6,307 nucleotides of DNA from assembly GCA_017420455.1 (NCBI GenBank), contig JAFOJB010000041.1, forward strand, positions 1 through 6,307. Reading direction: 5' to 3'. The notes under the pieces were generated by a model. It did not search any database, was not told the origin of the DNA, and worked only from the letters and a program-made list of their open reading frames with translations. Source of the DNA: Blautia sp. GTDB taxonomy: Bacteria; Bacillota; Clostridia; Lachnospirales; Lachnospiraceae. Below are positions 1 to 6,057 of the stretch, one piece after another (position 1 is the first letter of the stretch; every line of letters begins with the position of its first letter). Position numbers and translations under genes: made by a program.

Positions 1-244
1 ACGGTTCTATATCGTGAATCCCCGACGCATTTTCCAAAGAACAGTCGATCCGGATCCGGTCTTTGTCCATGGAAAAATATAGAACAAGGTTTCCTTTTTC
101 TGTTTCATACAGGATCCGGTTCTCCTCCATACGGACAAAAAGGGGTTTCACCGGCAGCCCGTTCCAGGATGGATAGCATCCCCTTATAGAGAAAAAATCA
201 CCCTCCACATCCCAGGATCCGTTTCTGTTCAGCTGATATCTCAT
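1..244 (-). CDS. N-terminal fragment of a probable glycoside hydrolase (possibly GH36-type alpha-galactosidase)
   Basis: An open frame starts with ATG at 244-242 and runs 81 codons to the window edge without a stop. It begins MRYQLNRNGSWDVEG and ends near HDIEP. The start is supported by AGGGAG about 11 bases upstream; an ATG just upstream opens only a four-codon frame. The visible part has no signal peptide and alternates short hydrophobic and polar stretches, as in the beta-sandwich N-terminal domains of large glycosidases. It lies before any catalytic residue, so the family cannot be proved from this fragment. The alpha-galactosidase suggestion comes from the context: it is divergent from an AraC regulator and next to a sugar ABC transporter and a sucrose-active enzyme, as with aga in msm/raf loci. 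That a gene starts here is fairly sure; the function is tentative. Confidence 0.6.
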   Translation of the reverse strand, partial: MRYQLNRNGSWDVEGDFFSIRGCYPSWNGLPVKPLFVRMEENRILYETEKGNLVLYFSMDKDRIRIDCSLENASGIHDIEP

Positions 245-325
245 TGCTGTTTCATCTCCCTGAAAAACGCATTCTGCAATTCCCTGCTGTCAATACTGCT
301 GTGTCTGCACTGCGTTTCTTTATTC

Positions 326-342
326 TGGTACACATAGTACCA
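326..342. repeat. Inverted repeat TGGTAC-N5-GTACCA
   Basis: Two perfect 6-bp arms (326-331 and 337-342) flank ACATA. The site lies 82 bp upstream of the hydrolase start, in the probable leader or promoter-proximal region of that gene. It could be an operator for a dimeric repressor or a small hairpin. AraC-family proteins usually prefer direct repeats, so it need not be the site of the neighbouring regulator. Confidence 0.35.
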
Positions 343-377
343 TGATCCTGTGTGGATTCCTATGGTCAATTCACAGT

Positions 378-407
378 TTTATATGGAAAAATCAAACCAC
401 TTATGAT
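378..407 (+). promoter_or_regulatory. Candidate sigma-70-type promoter for the AraC gene
   Basis: TTTATA (378-383) and TATGAT (402-407) are separated by 18 bp and match the -35 and -10 consensus at 4 and 5 of 6 positions. This would start transcription near 414 and give the AraC mRNA a leader of about 209 bases containing the hairpins at 495-516 and 568-590. The region is AT-rich, so chance matches are likely. Confidence 0.25.
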
Positions 408-413
408 ATTATA
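408..413 (-). promoter_or_regulatory. Candidate -10 box for the divergent hydrolase gene
   Basis: The minus strand reads a perfect TATAAT here. No good TTGACA lies 16-18 bp upstream; that position is GC-rich and overlaps the direct repeat at 426-455. A good -10 with a poor -35 beside a repeated motif is what an activator-dependent promoter can look like, which fits the AraC-family neighbour. Transcription would start near 401, leaving a leader of about 157 bases. Confidence 0.3.
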
Positions 414-425
414 ACTTCAGTTGGA

Positions 426-455
426 AGCGCAGCGCCTCTCATCCGCTGAGCGCAG
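426..455. repeat. Direct repeat AGCGCAG spaced 23 bp, candidate AraC-type operator
   Basis: AGCGCAG occurs at 426-432 and again at 449-455, a 23-bp start-to-start distance, close to two helical turns. AraC-family dimers commonly bind direct half-sites with about this spacing, directly upstream of or overlapping the -35 region of the promoter they activate. The position relative to the minus-strand TATAAT at 408-413 fits that. The repeat is only 7 bp, so chance is possible. Confidence 0.3.
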
Positions 456-494
456 GAACAATTCCGGAATACATATCCTGATGAAAAGTGGCTG

Positions 495-516
495 CAGTCC
501 CCGGCCGGCGGGGCTG
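495..516. other. GC-rich stem-loop in the probable AraC leader
   Basis: CAG plus CCCCG (495-497, 499-503) pairs with CGGGG plus CTG (509-516), giving eight base pairs with one bulged T at 498 and a five-base loop. No U tract follows on either strand, so it is not a standard terminator. It may affect the AraC mRNA leader or be a protein-binding site. Confidence 0.35.
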
Positions 517-567
517 TAAGGCACTGTACACAAATAACTTCCGAATTCTGCTTGCCCAAATCCAAAT

Positions 568-590
568 CTGACTGCGTTGTTGTCAGTCAG
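568..590. repeat. Perfect inverted repeat CTGACTG-N9-CAGTCAG just upstream of the AraC ribosome site
   Basis: Two perfect 7-bp arms (568-574 and 584-590) flank a nine-base spacer. The right arm ends 20 bases before the Shine-Dalgarno sequence of the AraC gene. It could act as an operator for autoregulation or as an RNA hairpin in the leader. No U run follows, so it is not a terminator. Confidence 0.4.
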
Positions 591-610
591 CGATGTAAGC
601 TGTAACGAAA

Positions 611-618
611 AAGGAGGG
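611..618 (+). promoter_or_regulatory. Strong ribosome binding site of the AraC gene
   Basis: AAGGAGGG lies with its GGAGG core five bases before the ATG at 623. It is a near-perfect Shine-Dalgarno sequence and fixes the start codon of the regulator. Confidence 0.85.
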
Positions 619-622
619 TATC

Positions 623-1447
623 ATGCAGGAATTTATTGAAGCATCCATGTCTCTGGAGAACAAAACCGCCTCAGATATGGCGGTGCACAATCTGGGATAC
701 GAAGACTGCGGCCCCGGCTACAGCTACGGACCCCGGGTCTGCCCATATCACATCATCCATTTTGTGACGAAGGGCTGCGGAACTCTATACATCAATCAGC
801 TCTCCATTCCCGTCAAAGCCGGGGAAGCCTTTCTGATCCCTGCAGACAGGATCGCTTCTTATCAGGCCTCCGATACGGATCCCTGGAGCTATTCCTGGAT
901 CGGCTTCCTTGGTACCACTGTGGAGAAACATTTATATTATTTTCTGAGTGGGAATGGACAGAAATATGTCCTGAAGAATCTCGATACAAAGAAATATCAT
1001 GAACTGATCAGGCCGGCTGCCGAACTGACGGAGGTGGGACTGCAGAATTATTTTCTGTCCAACAGCGTCCTTCTGCGGATCCTTTCCGAGCTCCTGTCAG
1101 ATCTCGGCACGGCGCAGGAAGCTCCCAGGAATCTGGCTCTCGCAGATGAAATCCGGTATTATCTGGAAATGAAATATTCAGAAAAGCTGAAAATGACGGA
1201 AATTGCCCGGTGCTTTGGCATTCATCCCAATTACATGACAAGAGTATTCCGCAGCAGCTTCGGAGTTACTCCAAAGCATTTTCTGCTTCAGCTGAAAATG
1301 GAAAAGGCCTGCCGCCTTTTAAAGACGACAGACCTCCCCATTTCCATGATCTCTGATACGCTGGGCTTTGATGATCAGCTGAGCTTTTCCAAAGCCTTCC
1401 ACAGGATGTACCTGCAGTCCCCCACCAGTTACAGAACAGGCGGCTGA
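623..1447 (+). CDS. AraC-family transcriptional regulator with N-terminal cupin sensor
   Basis: This 274-residue protein has the usual AraC two-domain length and layout. Residues ~20-150 form an AraC-type cupin ligand-binding domain (GAGTLYI-like core at 51-58, KAGEAFLIPAD at 65-75, WSYSWIGF at 88-95). Residues ~172-272 form the DNA-binding domain with two helix-turn-helix units: LKMTEIARCFGIHPNYMTRVF (189-209, split here by family knowledge) and one around 238-260 ending in the SPTSYR signature (266-271). The Gly usually found in the C-terminal signature is replaced (MYLQSP). It probably binds a sugar, then activates the divergent hydrolase gene and perhaps the transporter operon, as MsmR/RafR do; this is inferred from context. 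It converges with the amylosucrase gene across a 57-bp gap in which I see no convincing terminator. Confidence 0.93.
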   Translation: MQEFIEASMSLENKTASDMAVHNLGYEDCGPGYSYGPRVCPYHIIHFVTKGCGTLYINQLSIPVKAGEAFLIPADRIASYQASDTDPWSYSWIGFLGTTVEKHLYYFLSGNGQKYVLKNLDTKKYHELIRPAAELTEVGLQNYFLSNSVLLRILSELLSDLGTAQEAPRNLALADEIRYYLEMKYSEKLKMTEIARCFGIHPNYMTRVFRSSFGVTPKHFLLQLKMEKACRLLKTTDLPISMISDTLGFDDQLSFSKAFHRMYLQSPTSYRTGG

Positions 1448-1504
1448 CCAGACCAGCATCCGGCCGGAAAGTCAGTTGTTGGTCCGTTCCTGCTCTTCCC
1501 CGTA

Positions 1505-3997
1505 TCAGATCTTTTTCAGATAGGTAAAGCCATAGGCAGGCAGGAACACTGCTTTGGCTTCCTTCTGCTCTCCGGTGAACATATCCTCGTAGAGTCCGTC
1601 CGGTTCGTTGATCCAGGCGGTCTTGTCAAATTCCGTGAAATTGAAGAGCCCCAGGATCTTGCTGCCATCGTGATAGCGCCCCATGCAAAGAAGACCCTGA
1701 TCCCAGGTTTCCAGCGTCCAGGTGGAGGCGTAGCTCACAAAGGCCTTGTCCGTCCTCCGGATCTCCTCCAGCCGGCGCAGCCCCTGAAAGACCATACCCG
1801 GAACGGTGGAGCGGTCCCCTGCTTTCTCCGCGTCCTCCCAGGAAAGCTTCCCCCTGTGGATATAGCGGGAATCTGCCGCCTTGTTGGGATCATCCTTGTA
1901 GGTATAATCATTCAGCTGGGCCAGCTCATCTCCGCTGTACAGCACCGGGATCCCGGACTGCATGAACATGTAGGCATGAAGCGTCAGGTCAAAGCGGACC
2001 GCCTTCATAAGCGCCTCCTGATCCTGTTCGTATTCTGCCTTTTCGATCCCGCACATGGAGGCTGTGGTTCCGCAGAAACGGGCGTCTCCCGTTACGGGAT
2101 CCGCATTGTAAAGCTCGCCCCTGCTCACACTGTTTCCCGCATAGCCCTGGAAATAGTCGTTCAGGTACTGCTTATGGGCTCTCTCCCCCATGCCATAGCT
2201 CCACAGTGTGGCATAGTCCAGTCCCCAGCCGATATCGTCGTGGCAGCGCAGATAATTCAGGAATACATATTCCTTGGGAAGGCTGCTCAGGATGTCCAGC
2301 TGTTTCTTCAAAAGACGGACATCCCGGGTGGCTACGGTATGCCAGGTGGTCGCCATGGTAGTCACATTGTAGAGCATATGGCATTCCGGCTTTTCGATGG
2401 TGCCGAAATATGGAACCACCTTCTCCGGCTCCATTACGACCTCGCCCAGAAGAAGGATGCTCGGGCAGACAATTTCTCCGATGATCCGCATCATCCGCAC
2501 GATGGTGTGTACCTTCTGCAGGTTCCGGCAGGAGGTTCCCAGTTCCTTCCAGATATAGGGTACGGCGTCGATCCGGATGATATCGATTCCCCTGTTTGCC
2601 AGATACAGGAAATTGTACATCATCTCGTTGAATACTCTGGGATTCCGGTAATTCAGGTCCCACTGGTAGGGATAGAAGGTGGTCATCACAAAGTGGCCTG
2701 CGTCCGGAAGCCAGGTAAAATTCCCGGGAGCCGTGGTAGGGAAGACCTGGGGAACGGTACGCTCGTACTGAGACGGGATCTCCCAGTTATCGAAGAAGAA
2801 GTACCTGCTCATGTACTCCCCTTCTCCGGCTCTGGCACGCTTCGCCCATTCGTGGTCCTCCGAAGTATGGTTCATGACGAAATCCATACAGACATTGATA
2901 TTTTTCCTGTGGCAGGCTGCCGTGAGCTGCTCCAGGTCCTCCATGGTACCGAGCTTTTCCTGCACCTTGCGGAAATCCGAAACCGCGTATCCGCCATCGG
3001 ATTTTCCCTCTGTGGTATCCAGAAACGGCATCAGGTGGATATAATTCACATTGCATTCTTCGATATAGTCCAGCTTTTCCTGAACTCCTTTGATATTCCC
3101 GGCGAAATTGTCGATGTACAGCATCATGCCGAGAAGATCGTTTTGTTTGTACCAGTCCGGCTTTGCCTCCCTGTCTCTGTCCTGCTCCTTCAGGTCTGCG
3201 GCCCGTTCCTTGAAAAAAGCTTCCATCCGGTCCGTGAGCTCCGCGTACATGGAACCATTATCATAGAGCTCCATATACAGCCACCGAAGCTCCTCCTGGT
3301 GTTTCTCATACCGCTCTCTGTAGATTTTCTCATAATCCGCGGGAATTGTATCTTTCTTCATTTTCTCGCTCTTCGCCCTTTTGGTCTTTCCCTTTCCGGT
3401 CCTTGCGCTTTCCTCTTTTTTCCCGGTCTTCGCCGGTTCTTCTGTTTTCACTTCTCCGGCTTTTGCTGTGCCGGTTTCTGGTTTCCGTGCCTTACCCGTT
3501 TCAGTTCCAGTCTTTGATCTCCTGGACTTCTTCGGCTTTTCCTCAGTGACCTGCCCATTCATCAGCTCTGCAGCGTCCGCTTTCTTCCCCTGTCCGGATT
3601 CTTTCTTCTCCGCCTTTACCGCACGGGATGGGGCTTTTTCAGCCGCCGCTGCTTTGGTTTCTGCCTTCTCTGTCTTCGCTTCTTCGTGTTCTGCCTTTTC
3701 CGCCTTCACTTCTTCGGCCTCTGCCTTTTCCGTCTTCACTTCTTCGGCCCCTGTCTTCTCCGCCTTCACTTCTTCGGGCTCTATCTTTTCTGTCTTCACT
3801 TCTTCGGGCTCTGTCTTATTTGTCTTCACTTTTCCGGGCTCTGTCTTCTCCATATTCATTTCTCCGGGCTCTGTCATTCCTGCAATCGTTTCCTGAGGCT
3901 CCGCCTTCCCGGGGCTCTTCCTGTCCGCCATTTTTCCGGCAGTTTCCGCCCCGTCTGCTGCAACTCTCCCACTGTCCGTTCTTTTTTTCACACTCAT
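1505..3997 (-). CDS. Amylosucrase (GH13 sucrose-active transglucosidase) with long repetitive N-terminal extension
   Basis: Predicted 830-residue cytoplasmic enzyme; amylosucrases make alpha-1,4-glucan and fructose from sucrose. Residues ~216-830 match the family throughout: helical N-terminal domain, KSDGGYAV at 332-339, FVMNHTSEDHEW at 373-384, the nucleophile motif GIDIIRIDAV at 470-479 (Arg475, Asp477), the acid/base Glu519 in LLGEVV, RCHDDIGW at 584-591 (His586, Asp587), and DSRY with Arg711 aligned to the Arg of the family salt bridge (Asp334 partner). All catalytic positions I can align are present. Amylosucrases are typically ~630-650 residues; the excess is a ~215-residue Lys/Glu/Ala-rich N-terminus with decapeptide repeats. 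The start at 3997 follows purine-rich GGAAAGGAAAG. An upstream in-frame ATG at 4120 would place a terminator-like hairpin inside the gene and looks unlikely. Another in-frame Met at 3361 would give a 618-residue protein without the extension. No signal peptide is seen. Whether it polymerises or mainly hydrolyses sucrose cannot be read here. Confidence 0.9.
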   Translation of the reverse strand: MSVKKRTDSGRVAADGAETAGKMADRKSPGKAEPQETIAGMTEPGEMNMEKTEPGKVKTNKTEPEEVKTEKIEPEEVKAEKTGAEEVKTEKAEAEEVKAEKAEHEEAKTEKAETKAAAAEKAPSRAVKAEKKESGQGKKADAAELMNGQVTEEKPKKSRRSKTGTETGKARKPETGTAKAGEVKTEEPAKTGKKEESARTGKGKTKRAKSEKMKKDTIPADYEKIYRERYEKHQEELRWLYMELYDNGSMYAELTDRMEAFFKERAADLKEQDRDREAKPDWYKQNDLLGMMLYIDNFAGNIKGVQEKLDYIEECNVNYIHLMPFLDTTEGKSDGGYAVSDFRKVQEKLGTMEDLEQLTAACHRKNINVCMDFVMNHTSEDHEWAKRARAGEGEYMSRYFFFDNWEIPSQYERTVPQVFPTTAPGNFTWLPDAGHFVMTTFYPYQWDLNYRNPRVFNEMMYNFLYLANRGIDIIRIDAVPYIWKELGTSCRNLQKVHTIVRMMRIIGEIVCPSILLLGEVVMEPEKVVPYFGTIEKPECHMLYNVTTMATTWHTVATRDVRLLKKQLDILSSLPKEYVFLNYLRCHDDIGWGLDYATLWSYGMGERAHKQYLNDYFQGYAGNSVSRGELYNADPVTGDARFCGTTASMCGIEKAEYEQDQEALMKAVRFDLTLHAYMFMQSGIPVLYSGDELAQLNDYTYKDDPNKAADSRYIHRGKLSWEDAEKAGDRSTVPGMVFQGLRRLEEIRRTDKAFVSYASTWTLETWDQGLLCMGRYHDGSKILGLFNFTEFDKTAWINEPDGLYEDMFTGEQKEAKAVFLPAYGFTYLKKI
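3605..3904 (-). repeat. 30-bp tandem repeats encoding decapeptides in the amylosucrase N-terminus
   Basis: About ten degenerate 30-bp units encode decapeptides such as TEPEEVKTEK, IEPEEVKAEK, TGAEEVKTEK and AEAEEVKAEK (residues 32-131 of the 830-residue protein). The central seven units (3665-3874) are the most alike; outer units decay to forms like APSRAVKAEK. The period is a multiple of three, so copy-number change would keep the frame. The peptide alternates acidic and basic residues and is probably disordered or an extended helix. It is followed by more basic stretches (KKSRRSK, KTKRAK) up to about residue 215. Confidence 0.9.
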
Positions 3998-4052
3998 CTT
4001 TCCTTTCCGCCCTGTCAGGATCGATCCGGAAATAACCGTCTCAATCCTGAAT

Positions 4053-4100
4053 GAAAAACAGCCGGTACCGGATGTTCTTTTCACCCCGGCGCCGGCTGTT
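4053..4100 (-). terminator. Terminator-like hairpin between permease 2 and amylosucrase
   Basis: On the minus strand, AACAGCCGGCGCCGG (4100-4086) pairs with CCGGTACCGGCTGTT (4071-4057) across a 14-base loop. The 15-bp stem has one C-A mismatch and one G-U pair, and its 3' side runs into TTTTT (4058-4054). It begins 48 bases after the permease stop. The U run is short and partly inside the stem, so partial termination or attenuation before the amylosucrase gene is as likely as a full stop. No clear promoter is visible between the hairpin and the amylosucrase start. Confidence 0.6.
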
Positions 4101-4148
4101 CCAACCGCCATCAGCTGCAAATCTGCCGCTCACAGCAAAAACTGCGTA

Positions 4149-5012
4149 TTAACCCTTTACTGCGCCGGAGGTAACACCTTCCACAATGTAGCGCTGCAGC
4201 AGCACGTACAGGATCAGGATCGGCAGCATTGCAAGAAGCAAGGCAGCCATGATCAGGCCCAGGTCTGAGGTATAGGTTCCATAGAATGCCTGTGTAGCGA
4301 TCGGGATGGTGTACAGCTCTTTCTTCTGCAGTACAAGGCTCGGCAGAAGGTAATCATTCCAGAACGCCATGGCATCTATGATTGCCACTGTTGCGATGGT
4401 AGGCTTCAGAAGAGGGAATACAACCTTCCACCAGGTCTGCCATCTTGTACATCCATCGATAAATGCCGCTTCCTCCAGCTCCAGCGGAATGTTGGTGTGG
4501 ATCGCTCCATGGAACATGAAGGTTGCCATGGAAAGAGAGAAGCCGATGTGCATCAGGATCAGGGTAACCCTGTGGTTCAGGACACCGAAGATACCGCCAT
4601 AGAGGGATACCAGCGGAACCATCAGAACCTGGAAGGGGATGACCATAGAAGCGATCATCAGACCAAACAGGATACCGCAGGCTTTCCATTTGTTACGGAC
4701 GATCACGAAGGCTGTCATCGAAGAAAACAGGATCGTGAGGATCGTAGAGGATACCGTGACGATCAGAGAGTTCGTGAAGGATCTCCAGAATCCCATCTTT
4801 TCCATGGCGTTCGGGAAGTTGTCAAGAGTGAAGCCCTTGCTTCCGATCAGCGCCAGCGGATCACGCATGATATCGGACTTCTGTTTGAAAACATTGATCA
4901 CGACCATGATGAAGGGGAATATAAACGCGATAAATACGAGGATCAGCACAATCGTGAGAATAGCGTTAATCCTTTTTTTCCTTGCCAGAGCTTTCTCGCT
5001 GTCCTGAATCAT
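4149..5012 (-). CDS. Carbohydrate ABC transporter permease 2 (MsmG/MalG-like)
   Basis: This 287-residue integral membrane protein is the second permease of a carbohydrate-uptake (CUT1-type) ABC importer. Hydrophobic segments lie near residues 17-41, 82-104, 114-136, 147-169, 206-228 and 251-272, giving the usual six helices. The cytoplasmic EAA loop, which docks the ATPase, is EEAAFIDGCTRWQTWWKVVFP (split: EEAAFIDG at 180-187, KVVFPLLKP at 196-204). The C-terminus GVTSGAVKG is typical of the MalG/MsmG group. The start codon overlaps the stop of permease 1 as ATGA, with GGAGG seven bases upstream, so the two are probably translationally coupled. Substrate is inferred from neighbours as an oligosaccharide, perhaps of the raffinose family. 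Confidence 0.93.
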   Translation of the reverse strand: MIQDSEKALARKKRINAILTIVLILVFIAFIFPFIMVVINVFKQKSDIMRDPLALIGSKGFTLDNFPNAMEKMGFWRSFTNSLIVTVSSTILTILFSSMTAFVIVRNKWKACGILFGLMIASMVIPFQVLMVPLVSLYGGIFGVLNHRVTLILMHIGFSLSMATFMFHGAIHTNIPLELEEAAFIDGCTRWQTWWKVVFPLLKPTIATVAIIDAMAFWNDYLLPSLVLQKKELYTIPIATQAFYGTYTSDLGLIMAALLLAMLPILILYVLLQRYIVEGVTSGAVKG

Positions 5013-5872
5013 GCTGCTACCTCCCCTCTCTTACCGATATACACCTGCGTCACGCCTACGATGGCGCAGACCACGAACAGGATCAGAGCCTGTGCCTGGC
5101 CGGTACCATAATTCTTGTAGGTGAATGCCTGATTGTACACATGCATGGCTGCCATGACAGAGGAACCGAAGGGCTCGCCCTTGGTCAGGGACAGGTTGAC
5201 ATCGTATACCATGAAACAACGTGTGATGGAAAGGAACAGACACTGTACGAAGGAAGCTCTCATAAGCGGTACGGTAACATACCAGGTAGACTGAGAAGGA
5301 GTACAGCCATCGATCTGCGCTGCCTCTACCAATGTCTTGGAAACACTCATGAAGCCTGCCACATAGATCAGCATCATGTATCCGGCGTACTGCCATACCG
5401 ATACGATGATCAGGGCTGCCATGGCTCCTGTCCTGCTTCCGAGGAGGGAAGTTGTTCCCCTGAAGATCACCGGGAATGCACGGTTGAAAACGAACTGCCA
5501 TACATAACCGAGAACGATACCGCCGATCAGGTTCGGAATAAAGAAGCCTGCCCGGAAGAAGTTCTGTCCCTTCATCCCTCTGGTAACCATGTAGGCAAGA
5601 AGGAAGGCGACCACATTGATCAGGATAACAGAGATTGCGGAATAGATAAGGGTACGGCCCAGAGCCGCCCAGAAGCTGGTATCCGCAAACGCCGCCGCGT
5701 AATTTGCTGCTCCCACGAAGGGTTTTGCACGGGAAACACCGTCCCAGCTGGTAAAGGTCAGGTAAAGACCATAGATGAAGGGAAGGATCACAACACCAAA
5801 GAAAAGTACTGTGGAAACTCCGGCAAACATCACAAACTGACTGACCTTATAAGACATTTTATTTCTGTCCAT
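5009..5872 (-). CDS. Carbohydrate ABC transporter permease 1 (MsmF/MalF-like)
   Basis: This 287-residue membrane protein is the first permease of the CUT1-type importer. It has a first helix near residues 13-38, PFIYGLYLTFTSWDG typical of the family just after it, and further helices near 74-96, 107-129, 151-173, ~207-225 and 259-281. The EAA loop reads VEAAQIDGC...VTVPLMR (about 182-205). The frame is open to an ATG at 5887, but GTGGAG lies seven bases before the ATG at 5872, while nothing similar precedes 5887, so I chose 5872 (MDRNKMSYKV). It follows the binding-protein gene after a 185-bp hairpin-rich gap and overlaps permease 2 by four bases. It should form a heterodimer with permease 2 and be energised by an ATPase not encoded in this window. 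Confidence 0.92.
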   Translation of the reverse strand: MDRNKMSYKVSQFVMFAGVSTVLFFGVVILPFIYGLYLTFTSWDGVSRAKPFVGAANYAAAFADTSFWAALGRTLIYSAISVILINVVAFLLAYMVTRGMKGQNFFRAGFFIPNLIGGIVLGYVWQFVFNRAFPVIFRGTTSLLGSRTGAMAALIIVSVWQYAGYMMLIYVAGFMSVSKTLVEAAQIDGCTPSQSTWYVTVPLMRASFVQCLFLSITRCFMVYDVNLSLTKGEPFGSSVMAAMHVYNQAFTYKNYGTGQAQALILFVVCAIVGVTQVYIGKRGEVAA

Positions 5873-5951
5873 ACTTTTTCTCCACATTCGTCAGGGAAGC
5901 GAAGACGGATTTCTCCGCCTGAAGCCTCCGGAATATATTCTGTTCAGATAG

Positions 5952-5980
5952 ACTTCGGGGATCTGTAGGACCCCCGAAGT
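5952..5980 (-). promoter_or_regulatory. Perfect 9-bp intercistronic stem-loop upstream of permease 1
   Basis: ACTTCGGGG (5952-5960) and CCCCGAAGT (5972-5980) form a perfect 9-bp stem with an 11-base loop. Neither side is followed by a U tract, so simple intrinsic termination is unlikely. Hairpins between a binding-protein gene and its permease genes often stabilise the upstream message or limit downstream expression, so the binding protein is made in excess. That role is inferred here. Confidence 0.6.
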
Positions 5981-6009
5981 GTTCATCAACTGCTGAATAT
6001 TCACTTTAC

Positions 6010-6055
6010 GGAAATGCTGAACCACGCATTTCCCTAACCTGTTATTTCCGGAAAT
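6010..6055 (-). promoter_or_regulatory. Second intercistronic stem-loop plus adjacent palindrome with interchangeable arms
   Basis: GGAAATGC (6010-6017) and GCATTTCC (6026-6033) form a perfect 8-bp stem with an 8-base loop. Next to it, ATTTCCGGAAAT (6044-6055) is a perfect 12-bp palindrome ending two bases from the binding-protein stop codon. GGAAAT and ATTTCC each occur twice, so alternative pairings between the elements are possible. No U tract follows. It is probably part of the same mRNA-processing or stability region as the hairpin at 5952-5980. Confidence 0.5.
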
Positions 6056-6057
6056 GA

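Larger units (their letters stand above)
245..622. promoter_or_regulatory. Divergent intergenic control region between hydrolase and AraC genes
   Basis: This 378-bp region lies between two divergently transcribed genes and contains no open frame that I can support. It has an AT-rich core (about 361-418) flanked by more GC-rich segments. It holds an inverted repeat at 326-342, a direct repeat at 426-455, a palindrome ATTCCGGAAT at 461-470, a GC-rich hairpin at 495-516 and a perfect inverted repeat at 568-590. Regulators of the AraC type usually control a divergent target from such a region, so it probably holds both promoters and the operator. No experimentally known site is recognised. Confidence 0.6.

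Noticed and set aside
1448..1504. Bidirectional terminator between the convergent AraC and amylosucrase genes
   Set aside because: Only a 5-bp GACCA/TGGTC pairing and a short CCGGCCGG palindrome are present, without a U tract on either strand, so no terminator is claimed.
1670..3517. A 615-codon open frame on the plus strand opposite the amylosucrase
   Set aside because: It lies fully antisense to a gene with unmistakable amylosucrase motifs. Its translation shows no family motif I recognise, and the GC-biased codons of the real gene explain the absence of stops.
3381..4054. Overlapping plus-strand frames coding Phe/Ser/Leu-rich repetitive peptides
   Set aside because: They are the antisense reading of the 30-bp repeats. 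Repeats whose period is a multiple of three remain open in several frames, and I saw no ribosome site upstream.
3998..4120. Extension of the amylosucrase start to the ATG at 4120
   Set aside because: The added 41 residues have no family similarity, the segment contains the terminator-like hairpin, and the ATG at 3997 has a better purine-rich ribosome site.
5873..5887. Start of permease 1 at the ATG at 5887
   Set aside because: No Shine-Dalgarno sequence precedes it, while GTGGAG lies seven bases before the ATG at 5872.
4982..5968. A 328-codon plus-strand frame opposite permease 1
   Set aside because: It is antisense to a clear membrane permease, is rich in His, Cys and charged residues without a recognisable domain, and spans the intercistronic hairpin.
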